Assembly: GCA_027295645.1 (NCBI GenBank)
Contig: JAPUKM010000282.1
Span: forward strand, 1 to 9,123
DNA length: 9,123 nucleotides
Reading direction: 5' to 3'
Origin: Chloroflexota bacterium
GTDB taxonomy: Bacteria; Chloroflexota; Dehalococcoidia; Lucifugimonadales; JAPUKM01
Each line of letters begins with the position of its first letter. Within the stretch, counting starts at the first letter, position 1. The notes beneath the pieces were generated by a model, which was not told the DNA's origin, did no database searches, and was given only the letters and a program-made list of their open reading frames with translations. The translations under genes and the position numbers were made by a program. Shown in pieces: positions 1 to 6,435 of the stretch.

Positions 1-470
1 GGGATATCCAGCTGCCGGCCCAGGACGGCCAGCTGCTCCACGGCGGCGGGCCGCCGCAGGTCTGCGGCCACCAGCAGCGTGCGGTGACCCTGGTTCCGCA
101 GGTGCAGGGCCAGCTTGGCTGAGGTGGTGGTCTTGCCCGACCCCTGCAGTCCCAGTACCAGCAGGACTGAAGGGGCCTTGGGCGACGGCTGGAGCCCATG
201 GTGGCCCTGACCCAGGAGGGCGGTGAGCTCCTCATGGACTATCTTGACCACCTGCTGTCCGGGGGCGAGGCTCTCCAGCACCTGGCTGCCCACGGCCCGC
301 TGCTTGATCCGGTCGATCAGTTCCCGGGCGACGCGGAAGTTGACGTCCGCCTCCAGGAGGGCCAGGCGGACCTCTCTGAGCGCCTCGTCCACGTCGCCTT
401 CGGTGAGGCGTCCGCGGTTGCTCAGGCGGTTGAAGACCGTAGTGAGCTTATCGGTGAGGGTATCAAACAT
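1..470 (-). CDS. ffh: Signal recognition particle GTPase Ffh, N-terminal part (cut by window edge)
   Basis: Ffh is the SRP54-type GTPase that binds signal sequences of nascent membrane and secreted proteins and delivers ribosomes to FtsY at the membrane. Only the first 156 codons are present; the rest lies beyond base 1. The protein opens MFDTLTDKLTTVFNRL, typical of the helical N domain. It carries the G1 P-loop GLQGSGKTTT at residues 107-116, then AADLRRPAAVEQL at about 135-147, which matches the Ffh signature AADxYRPAAxEQL. FtsY instead has DTFRAGA, so Ffh is preferred. The ATG at 470-468 is the natural start because the N domain begins there. No normal Shine-Dalgarno precedes it; a promoter is placed so that transcription could begin at the ATG itself (see promoter entry). 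The gene is divergent from the exonuclease gene. Confidence 0.96.
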   Translation of the reverse strand, partial: MFDTLTDKLTTVFNRLSNRGRLTEGDVDEALREVRLALLEADVNFRVARELIDRIKQRAVGSQVLESLAPGQQVVKIVHEELTALLGQGHHGLQPSPKAPSVLLVLGLQGSGKTTTSAKLALHLRNQGHRTLLVAADLRRPAAVEQLAVLGRQLDI

Positions 471-476
471 ACCCCA

Positions 477-505
477 ATTGTAGCGCAATCCGGGCGGGCT
501 GTGAG
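477..505 (-). promoter_or_regulatory. Putative sigma-70-type promoter of ffh, positioned for a leaderless transcript
   Basis: Read on the minus strand, CTCACA (505-500, four of six matches to TTGACA) is followed by a 17-base spacer and TACAAT (482-477, five of six matches to TATAAT). Counting the last T of the -10 box as -7 puts +1 at base 470, the A of the ffh ATG. The six bases between the box and the ATG have no room for a Shine-Dalgarno. The elements are seen directly; promoter activity is inferred. Confidence 0.55.
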
Positions 506-518
506 AGCGGTGGCTCCG

Positions 519-527
519 TGCTAGAAT
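519..527 (+). promoter_or_regulatory. Putative extended -10 promoter of the exonuclease gene
   Basis: TGCTAGAAT is an extended -10 element: TG at 519-520, one base, then TAGAAT at 522-527 (five of six matches to TATAAT). The region 17 bases upstream (CTGTGA, 499-504) is a poor -35 box and overlaps the -35 box of the divergent ffh promoter. Poor -35 boxes are common where an extended -10 is used. Predicted transcription start is near 534, giving a leader of about 30 bases before the GTG at 564. Confidence 0.45.
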
Positions 528-563
528 GCCGCCAGCGCTCCAAACAATCTTTGAGGGGCCGTT

Positions 564-1208
564 GTGATCAAGCTGTTCCTGGATATCGAGACGCTGCCTG
601 GAGAGGAGTCGCTGCGGGACGATATAGCCGCCGAGGTCAGGCCGCCGGCGAATATCAAGAAGGCGGAAACGCTCCAGAGGTGGGAGAAGGAGCAGAAGCC
701 TGCCAGGGTGGAGGAGGAGTACAGGAGGACCGCCCTGGGGGGGCTTCAGGGTAGGATTCTCTGTATCGGTTATCTCAGGGAGGACGGCCACGGAGAGACG
801 GAAGGGGTCATCTCCGGTGATGAGCGCGAGATCCTGGCGGCGTTCTGGGAGCTGGCGGGAGACGTGGACCTCTTCGTTGGGTTCAACGTCCTTGACTTTG
901 ACCTGAAATTCATTGTCCAGAGGTCCATTATCAACGGTGTCAGGCCGTCACGGACGATCTCATTCGCCCGATTTCGCAGCGAGCCGGTCTACGACGTCAT
1001 GTGGGAATGGGAGCACTGGAGTAATAAAAGAATAAGTCTCGATACACTGGCACACGCGCTTGGGGTTGAATCTCCCAAGGATGGCATCGATGGCAGCAAG
1101 GTGTATGACTACTACAAAGAGGGCAGGACCAAAGAGATTTATGACTATTGCCTGAGAGATGTGAGGGCCACTCGGGAGATCTACAGGAGGATGAATTTCC
1201 TCCAATAG
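564..1208 (+). CDS. Predicted 3'-5' exonuclease, PolB-exonuclease-like, DEDDy type
   Basis: This 214-residue protein has the three exonuclease motifs of the DnaQ/RNase H-like DEDD superfamily. Exo I is LDIETLP with D7 and E9, Exo II is GFNVLDFD (106-113) with D113, and Exo III is YCLRD (195-199) with Tyr four residues before Asp, the DEDDy arrangement. These residues bind two metal ions that hydrolyse the 3' terminal nucleotide. The extra segment with PPANIK and TALGG (about residues 27-60) fits the stand-alone family related to the exonuclease domain of DNA polymerase B (Pfam DNA_pol_B_exo2, COG3298). No polymerase domain is present, so a role in DNA repair or RNA processing is open. The start is GTG, supported by GAGGGG at 553-558 and by motif I beginning immediately afterwards. 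The gene is transcribed away from ffh, 93 bases from its start. Confidence 0.85.
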   Translation: MIKLFLDIETLPGEESLRDDIAAEVRPPANIKKAETLQRWEKEQKPARVEEEYRRTALGGLQGRILCIGYLREDGHGETEGVISGDEREILAAFWELAGDVDLFVGFNVLDFDLKFIVQRSIINGVRPSRTISFARFRSEPVYDVMWEWEHWSNKRISLDTLAHALGVESPKDGIDGSKVYDYYKEGRTKEIYDYCLRDVRATREIYRRMNFLQ

Positions 1209-1254
1209 CCGGTGGTGGTCATCAGGCCACTGTGTTCGTATGTGGAGCGAGCCT

Positions 1255-1262
1255 GAGGAGGT
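1255..1262 (+). promoter_or_regulatory. Strong Shine-Dalgarno that fixes the RidA-family start
   Basis: GAGGAGGT is a near-perfect anti-16S match, five bases before the GTG at 1268. It favours this GTG over an in-frame ATG at 1148, which lies inside the preceding exonuclease gene and would add 40 residues unlike anything in the RidA family. Confidence 0.8.
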
Positions 1263-1267
1263 GCCGT

Positions 1268-1732
1268 GTGTCTAATGTGGAAGAGAAGCTGAAGGAGATG
1301 GGGTATTCCCTGCCGCCTCCGCCACCCCAGGGTGGGAACTACATCCCGGCCTACCGGACCGGAAACCTTGTGTTCCTGGCAGGCGTTGTCTCTCGGCGGG
1401 CCGACGGCTCATATATTACAGGCAAGGTGGGCCGTGACCTAACGGTGGAGGAGGGGTATGAGGCGGCCCGGCTGTGTGCTCTGAACAGCCTCGCCAATCT
1501 GAAGGCGGCCATTGGAGACCTGGACCGGGTTGTCCACTTTGTGAAGGTGCTGGGCATGGTGAACAGCGATCCTGAGTTCAATTCCCCACCCGCGGTCATC
1601 AACGGCTTCTCAGATCTGATGGTGGACGCCTTTGGCGACCGGGGACGCCATGCCCGCTCCGCCGTGGGCATGGCCACGTTGCCCGGTGGCGTGGCCGTAG
1701 AGGTGGAGGCGATTGTTGAGGTGAAGGAGTAG
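1268..1732 (+). CDS. RidA/YjgF/YER057c/UK114-family protein
   Basis: The protein is 154 residues long from the GTG start. RidA-family proteins are small trimeric cytoplasmic enzymes; the archetype hydrolyses reactive enamine/imine intermediates to keto acids and ammonia, and relatives include 2-aminomuconate deaminase. Family features visible here are the NLVFLAGVVS strand, the central helical stretch with LANLKAAIGDLDRVV, and the C-terminal RSAVGMATLPGGVAVEVEAI block. R130 aligns with the arginine that binds the substrate carboxylate in active RidA proteins. The N-terminal run of prolines (PPPPPQGG) and the length, somewhat over the usual 125-135 residues, place it in the longer YjgF-like subgroup rather than as an orthologue of E. 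coli RidA, so no symbol is given. It lies 59 bases after the exonuclease gene and 6 bases before the amidohydrolase gene, which suggests a shared pathway. Confidence 0.88.
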   Translation: MSNVEEKLKEMGYSLPPPPPQGGNYIPAYRTGNLVFLAGVVSRRADGSYITGKVGRDLTVEEGYEAARLCALNSLANLKAAIGDLDRVVHFVKVLGMVNSDPEFNSPPAVINGFSDLMVDAFGDRGRHARSAVGMATLPGGVAVEVEAIVEVKE

Positions 1733-1738
1733 CCTGCC

Positions 1739-2647
1739 ATGAAGATAGACGTGCACTGCCACTATGTTCCGGAGAGCTGCCTGGAGCTTCAGGGCCAGGG
1801 CCCTGACCCTACCGCCATGGTGGGCGACATGACCGATTTGGACAGGCGGCTGCTGGATATGGACGCCATGGGCGTCGATATCCAGGCCATCTCCCCGTGG
1901 TTAGGCTTCCTGAACAGAGACCCGGCCATCGCCCACCGGGTGAATGATGGCATAGCCCAGGCGGTTGATCTTCATTCCGACCGCCTTGTTGGACTGGCCG
2001 CGGTCCCCATAAGCAGCCCCGCGGAGGCGGCGGCCGAACTGGAGCGGGCCGTCAAGGAGCTTGGCTTGCGTGGCGTTGAGATAGGGAGCAACGTTGGCGG
2101 AAAGAATCTGGACGCCAGGGAGTTGGCCCCGTTCTATGCCAAAGTCCAGGAGCTGGACGTACCGGTCTTCATCCATCCGGTGGCGGTGCTGGGCATGGAC
2201 CGCCTGCAAAGCTACCACCTGGGCAATCTCATAGGCAACCCCACCGATACCGCCGTCGCCGCCGCCTGTCTCATATTCGGTGGCGTGCTGAAGGAGTTCC
2301 CCCGCCTCAAGTTCTACCTGGCGCATGGCGGCGGCAGCTGCCCTTACCTCCGTGGACGCTGGGAGCATGGCTGGCATGTTCGGGAGGATGTCAGGATAGC
2401 TATCAAAAGCCCTCCCAGCGAATACTTCAAGCTGCTCTACTTCGACTCCCTGGTGCACTCACCGGCTGCGCTGAGCTATCTGGTAGATAGCGTTGGAGCG
2501 GAGCGGGTTATGCTTGGCACCGACTACCCCTTCGATATGGGCGACCATGACCCTATTCGGAGTGTGGATTCGCTGTCGAACCTTTCGGATGGTCAGCGGG
2601 AGATGGTCATCGGCGGGAACGCGGCGGCTCTACTCAAAATCGACTGA
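1739..2647 (+). CDS. ACMSD-like metal-dependent amidohydrolase / decarboxylase (amidohydrolase_2 family)
   Basis: This 302-residue TIM-barrel protein belongs to the amidohydrolase_2 family (PF04909), which includes aminocarboxymuconate-semialdehyde decarboxylase (ACMSD), 2,3-dihydroxybenzoate decarboxylase and related C-C hydrolases or lyases. Metal and catalytic residues are visible: H6 and H8 in DVHCH after strand 1, H146 in FIHP, H196 in the AHGGGSCPYLRGR block typical of ACMSD relatives, and D262 in GTDYPF. The length is complete for the family, though a little short of ACMSD (about 330). The ATG at 1739 has AAGGAG (1724-1729) inside the end of the RidA-family gene, nine bases upstream, so the two genes are probably translationally linked. 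The barrel begins at residue 3, which also supports this start. The substrate is unknown: decarboxylation of a ring-cleavage product is the leading guess, and hydrolysis is an alternative. Confidence 0.88.
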   Translation: MKIDVHCHYVPESCLELQGQGPDPTAMVGDMTDLDRRLLDMDAMGVDIQAISPWLGFLNRDPAIAHRVNDGIAQAVDLHSDRLVGLAAVPISSPAEAAAELERAVKELGLRGVEIGSNVGGKNLDARELAPFYAKVQELDVPVFIHPVAVLGMDRLQSYHLGNLIGNPTDTAVAAACLIFGGVLKEFPRLKFYLAHGGGSCPYLRGRWEHGWHVREDVRIAIKSPPSEYFKLLYFDSLVHSPAALSYLVDSVGAERVMLGTDYPFDMGDHDPIRSVDSLSNLSDGQREMVIGGNAAALLKID

Positions 2648-2678
2648 GAGCGCCGCAACTCTGTGGATGTCCTCCAGA

Positions 2679-2715
2679 TTGACTCTGTTGCCCTTTGCAT
2701 AGTAGACTAGACAAT
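2679..2715 (+). promoter_or_regulatory. Putative promoter of the coiled-coil/pilB/pilC operon
   Basis: This lies in the 102-base gap after the amidohydrolase gene. TTGACT (2679-2684, five of six) is followed by an 18-base spacer and TAGACT (2703-2708, four of six). An overlapping alternative is TTGCCC (2688-2693) with a 16-base spacer and GACAAT (2710-2715). The -10 area contains a tandem TAGAC repeat (2703-2712). Either choice starts transcription just upstream of the gene at 2750. No convincing terminator for the upstream genes was found in this gap. Confidence 0.4.
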
Positions 2716-2749
2716 GGTTGTATCTACGAATTGGGGGAAATTCCCATAG
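2714..2749 (+). other. Possible 11-codon leader ORF ending directly at the next start codon
   Basis: ATG at 2714 opens a frame encoding MVVSTNWGKFP and ends at TAG 2747-2749, immediately followed in the same frame by the ATG at 2750 of the coiled-coil gene. The ATG sits at the transcription start predicted from the TTGACT/TAGACT promoter, so it could be read leaderless. There is no Shine-Dalgarno. The arrangement may be chance. Confidence 0.2.
2735..2745. promoter_or_regulatory. Perfect 11-base palindrome over the ribosome-binding region
   Basis: GGGAA-A-TTCCC is a perfect inverted repeat. It overlaps the only Shine-Dalgarno-like run (GGGGGA, 2733-2738) upstream of the ATG at 2750. In RNA only a weak four-pair hairpin with a three-base loop would form; in DNA it could be a small operator. 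Function is speculative. Confidence 0.25.
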
Positions 2750-4720
2750 ATGTCAGGGTTTTGGTCCCTAGAAGTCCCTTTCTGGCCGAAACGAAACAAG
2801 CGTCAGAAGCCAGACAAAGCTACGGAAGCCGCTGTAACTGCGTCTGGTGAGCAGACTGTTGTGGCTTCAGTACCTGAGGCTCAAGAGCCTGCAGTGGAGT
2901 CAAAAAAGCCAGCAGATGCTCCGGCGGCCGTAGCTCAGGAGGCGGCACCAGAGCCACAACAGTCTGAGACTCCACAAGTCGAAACTCAAAAGCAGGAGAG
3001 GCCGCCGGATCCACAGGTAGCCGCCCCGAGCACCGCGCCTCAGCAGCAGACGAGGCCGCAGGATGCCGCACAAGTGGCCTCCTCTAGCACCCGTCGGCTG
3101 TGGGGCAGAGATTTCACCATTGTGAACGGTGGCCTCTCGCCAGACCAGGTGATCGGCTTCGTAGAGAACGTTCGAGTCGAATACGAGAATCGCCTGCAAG
3201 AAAAGGGCGGTTCCAATACCTGGGACAGCTTCTCTAAGCAGGTGCTGGCCGAGGCCGAACGTGAGGCTGCGCGGATCAGACTCAGAGCACAGCAAGAGGC
3301 CGAGGTGGAGGCCGCCCGGTTGATTTCAGAAGGCAAGCGGCGAGCCCAGGAGGAAACTGACAAAGCCTCCCGGCGGGCGCAGGAGATCACCGAAAAAGGG
3401 GTTCAGGACATCCTCACCGCCGCCAACAAGAAGGCACAGATTGCCGAATCCCGAGCCAGGCAGTTAAGCCAGCTTATGCTCATCAGGGCCAGGGAGGATA
3501 TTCAAGACCACATCACTGGCGAGGTCCAGCGTGCCTATCACAAGCTGAACGGGATGCTAGAGGACATGATGGGCAGCGCCAAAGGTATTGAGGCGGAGTG
3601 GAGGGACAAGACCCTGGAGTTGTGGAGCACCCCTGCTCTGGGGGAGGCCATGGATGAGACCCTCCTCTTGGGGAATGGTCAGACAGAGGCGCTGGAAACT
3701 TCTTCGCCACCTGCAGTTCTGGAGGAGGATCCAGCAATCGCCCAGCAGATGCCGCAAGAGCGGATGACAGAGCCCGCAGAGAGGGTTGACCTTTCAGCAC
3801 CTGCGGAGGCCTCATCCTTAACAGAGGACCAGGTGGTGGGCACGCAAGAGGTCAAGGTGGAGAGTGCTCCTTCAGTGGACATTGAGACACCGTCCAATGA
3901 ACTGGCTGTTGAACCGGTCCCAGATCCTCAAGAGGAGCCACGGGTGGCTCCGGCCCCGGAGATTGAGCAGCATGCTCCGGAAGATATAGTGATTGGTGAG
4001 GCGGCGACTCCTGCGCGGCCTGAAGAGCGAGCGAACGTCTCTAGCACGATTGTGGAGCCGCTGCTGTCGCCTGAAGAGCCGCTTCTGGCCCCAGTAATCG
4101 AGGAGATTGCGACCCCTAGTGTGGACGGAGGCGTGACTCTGGCGCCCGCCTCTCAAGAGGAGCCTGGCCGGCACGTCCCGTCCGAAGTGGATGTAACGAT
4201 AACGGTTTTGGGAGAAGAGACGACTGCAGAGAAGTCCCAGGCCAAACAGGGCGCCCAGCAAAAGGACGAGGAGCCGTCTCCCGGTTTGGGCGGCCGGTTG
4301 ACACCGAAGGCAGGCAACGATTCGAAGGATGACGAGGTCAAATTCAACGACATGTACAATGGAGAGGTGGATCTGATCCTGACTCCCCCCGTCGATTTTG
4401 CCAGGGTTTCAGAGCTCTACACCCACCTTCAGGCGCTCCCTGAGGTGCGAGTCTTGCATACGGCGGGCTCCTGGGAGCAGGGGACGGTTGTTACAGTAAT
4501 TATTGATAAAGCGGGACCACTCATCGGCCCACTGAAGAAGATGCCCACTATAGAAGCGAAGCCTCTGCTTGCAACGACCAGCTCCGGCTTTTTGAAAGGC
4601 GCTATGGGCTCTTTGGGCGATAAGGGCCGCAAGAGACCGCGGATCAACATTACGTTCAAGGAGTCCGAAGCGCCGCAACCGGACAGCGATACTGCAACGG
4701 GGCAGGAGACCTCCTCGTAA
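2750..4720 (+). CDS. Unrecognised 656-residue coiled-coil protein at the head of the pilus operon
   Basis: I do not recognise this gene as a named family. Five regions are visible. Residues 1-20 are followed by an Ala/Pro/Glu/Gln low-complexity segment (about 22-115). Residues 121-150 (FTIVNGGLSPDQVIGFVENV) recall the start of DivIVA-type proteins. Residues 160-290 form a long charged helical coiled coil rich in EAEREAARIR-like heptads. Residues 310-530 are acidic and Pro/Glu-rich with degenerate EEP and EPLL repeats. Residues 533-603 form a compact alpha/beta domain, followed by a basic patch (KGRKRPR, 625-631). There is no signal peptide or membrane segment, so it is probably cytoplasmic. 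The stop codon TAA is part of the pilB Shine-Dalgarno, which argues for a role with PilB, such as a scaffold, stator (FliH or b-subunit-like) or polar localiser. That role is inference. The ATG at 2750 has only a GGGGGA run 11 bases upstream. Confidence 0.8.
   Translation: MSGFWSLEVPFWPKRNKRQKPDKATEAAVTASGEQTVVASVPEAQEPAVESKKPADAPAAVAQEAAPEPQQSETPQVETQKQERPPDPQVAAPSTAPQQQTRPQDAAQVASSSTRRLWGRDFTIVNGGLSPDQVIGFVENVRVEYENRLQEKGGSNTWDSFSKQVLAEAEREAARIRLRAQQEAEVEAARLISEGKRRAQEETDKASRRAQEITEKGVQDILTAANKKAQIAESRARQLSQLMLIRAREDIQDHITGEVQRAYHKLNGMLEDMMGSAKGIEAEWRDKTLELWSTPALGEAMDETLLLGNGQTEALETSSPPAVLEEDPAIAQQMPQERMTEPAERVDLSAPAEASSLTEDQVVGTQEVKVESAPSVDIETPSNELAVEPVPDPQEEPRVAPAPEIEQHAPEDIVIGEAATPARPEERANVSSTIVEPLLSPEEPLLAPVIEEIATPSVDGGVTLAPASQEEPGRHVPSEVDVTITVLGEETTAEKSQAKQGAQQKDEEPSPGLGGRLTPKAGNDSKDDEVKFNDMYNGEVDLILTPPVDFARVSELYTHLQALPEVRVLHTAGSWEQGTVVTVIIDKAGPLIGPLKKMPTIEAKPLLATTSSGFLKGAMGSLGDKGRKRPRINITFKESEAPQPDSDTATGQETSS
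3928..4164 (+). repeat. Degenerate Glu/Pro repeats in the coiled-coil gene linker
   Basis: TCAAGAGGAGCC occurs at 3928-3939 and again at 4153-4164, each encoding a QEEP core. Between them the peptide EPLLSPEEPLLAP contains EPLL twice. These mark a repeat-expanded, probably disordered acidic linker separating the coiled coil from the C-terminal domain. Confidence 0.5.
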
Positions 4721-4729
4721 GGAGTAGCA

Positions 4730-6424
4730 ATGGCTTCGCCGACCAACCAACGAAAAACAGTTGTGGAGATGCTACTGGAAGCAAACCTACTGACCAGAGA
4801 CCAGTTGCTTCATGCCCAGGATGCCCAGCGTAAGAGTGGCCATAGGATCGAAGATGTCTTGGTGGAGGAGCAGTTGGTTGATCCTGAGCAGGTGGCCCTT
4901 TTGAGCAGTCTGCAGCTGGGCGTTCCATTTGTGAACCTGAAAAAGCAAGAGGTTGACCCCAGGGCCGTTGAGCTTGTTCCCGAGTCAATATGTCGGCAAC
5001 ATGTGGTGGTGCCACTGCAAGTGCAGGATAGCTCTTTGACTGTAGCGATGCAGGACCCCGGCAACATTCTCGTAGTCGATACACTTGCTGCTCAGACCAG
5101 GAAGAGGATTGATCCGGTGTACGCTCTGACCGAGGATATCTTAGAGGCCATAGACATCAATTATCGGGTGAGCGGCGAGATCGAGAAGCAGTTGAGTCAG
5201 CTCCCCACGTTCCAAGGGATTGATGAGAGCGAGAGCCAGCTTTCCGCTGAAGCCATCGCTCAGGCCCCGGTGGTCCGTATCGTGGACCTGGTCATTCGCC
5301 AAGGAGCGCGGGACCGCGCCTCGGACATCCACATTGAGCCCCAGGAGGACGGGCTAAGAGTCCGCTTCCGAATCGACGGAATCCTGCATGAAGTGATGAC
5401 GTTGCCTCTTAACGTCCACTCTGCCCTGCTATCACGGATCAAGATCATGGCAGGGCTGAACATCGCCGAACGAAGGCGTTCGCAAGACGGGCAGATCACC
5501 TTCAAGGATGGCGAGCGTACCCTGGATATTCGTGTGGCTACAAGCAACACGGTCAACGGCGAGATGGCTGTCCTTCGGCTGTTGGACAAGACGTTTGCTT
5601 TCCTGACGCTGCCGGAGTTGGGATTTCTGCCGAGCCCTCTGGAGAGATACCGGCAGATGTTGAAGACCCCCTTCGGTATGGTCCTGATCAGCGGGCCTAC
5701 GGGGTCTGGAAAGACCACGACGCTGTATGCCTCCGTCAACCAGTTGGACAGCGTGGGACGAAACATCATCAGCATTGAAGACCCCGTGGAGTATCACTTC
5801 GACAGCATCAACCAGATGCAGGTGAACGTTCAAGCGGGAGTCACCTTTTCCACTGGTCTACGCGCCTGCATGCGACTGGACCCGGATGTGATCCTCGTGG
5901 GTGAGATTAGAGATGGTGAGACGGCACAGATCGCCGCCCAAGCGGCCCTTACCGGTCATCTTGTCCTTTCTTCCGTCCACGCCAACGACTCTTTGGGGGT
6001 CATCTATCGTCTTATTGATCTTGGAGTCGAGCCGTTCCTGGTCGCCTCCTCGGTCATCGGCATCATCGCTCAGAGGATGGTCCGACGTATATGTAACAAC
6101 TGCTCCCATATGGCTGCGGTATCCATGGAGGAGCAGCTCTCTTTTGAGAGGGAGATGGGGGAGCGCCGCACCCAGTTTCTGTACGGCGATGGCTGTAACG
6201 TTTGTGCCCAGACCGGTTATTTGGGCCGATCGGGTATCTATGAAGTGATGATCCTGAGTGAAGACATCAGACGCATGATTCTGGACAACGAGCCCGCGGA
6301 TGCCATCCGTGCCCAAGCGATTGAGGAGGGCATGATCTCCCTGTGGCGCGACGGCATGAATAAAGTCCAATCAGGACTCACCACGCCTTACGAAATCATC
6401 CGAAATGTATTCACCGCAGCGTAA
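4730..6424 (+). CDS. pilB: Type IV pilus / type II secretion assembly ATPase PilB (GspE family)
   Basis: PilB is the cytoplasmic hexameric ATPase that powers pilin extraction and fibre assembly. The 564-residue protein is full length. An N-terminal T2SSE_N/MshEN-type domain spans roughly residues 10-140 and could bind a nucleotide such as c-di-GMP or contact PilM. The ATPase core has Walker A GPTGSGKTT (322-330), Asp box SIEDPVEY (348-355), Walker B PDVILVGEIRD (385-395) and His box TGHLVLSSVHAND (408-420; the common form is STLHTND). Two CxxC pairs (C455/C458 and C489/C492) form the zinc-binding tetracysteine site of the GspE/PilB branch, which distinguishes it from PilT. The ATG at 4730 is preceded by TAAGGAG (4718-4724), which includes the previous gene's stop; the gap is 9 bases. 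GspE of a type II secretion-like system is the alternative name. Confidence 0.93.
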   Translation: MASPTNQRKTVVEMLLEANLLTRDQLLHAQDAQRKSGHRIEDVLVEEQLVDPEQVALLSSLQLGVPFVNLKKQEVDPRAVELVPESICRQHVVVPLQVQDSSLTVAMQDPGNILVVDTLAAQTRKRIDPVYALTEDILEAIDINYRVSGEIEKQLSQLPTFQGIDESESQLSAEAIAQAPVVRIVDLVIRQGARDRASDIHIEPQEDGLRVRFRIDGILHEVMTLPLNVHSALLSRIKIMAGLNIAERRRSQDGQITFKDGERTLDIRVATSNTVNGEMAVLRLLDKTFAFLTLPELGFLPSPLERYRQMLKTPFGMVLISGPTGSGKTTTLYASVNQLDSVGRNIISIEDPVEYHFDSINQMQVNVQAGVTFSTGLRACMRLDPDVILVGEIRDGETAQIAAQAALTGHLVLSSVHANDSLGVIYRLIDLGVEPFLVASSVIGIIAQRMVRRICNNCSHMAAVSMEEQLSFEREMGERRTQFLYGDGCNVCAQTGYLGRSGIYEVMILSEDIRRMILDNEPADAIRAQAIEEGMISLWRDGMNKVQSGLTTPYEIIRNVFTAA

Positions 6425-6435
6425 GGAGCTGTACC

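Noticed and set aside
198..524. Plus-strand open frame of 108 codons over the ffh region
   Set aside because: It is the antisense shadow of ffh. The minus-strand product has clear N-domain and P-loop motifs, while this frame has none.
1148..1267. Upstream ATG that would lengthen the RidA-family protein by 40 residues
   Set aside because: It lies inside the exonuclease gene in another frame, lacks a Shine-Dalgarno, and adds sequence unlike the family. GTG 1268 has GAGGAGGT five bases upstream.
1901..2458. 185-codon minus-strand frame opposite the amidohydrolase
   Set aside because: It is a long shadow frame caused by high GC content. The plus strand has all metal-binding motifs and a ribosome-binding site.
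2648..2700. Possible intrinsic terminator after the amidohydrolase gene
   Set aside because: Only short imperfect stems (for example around AGAG...CTCT) and no following T-tract were found.
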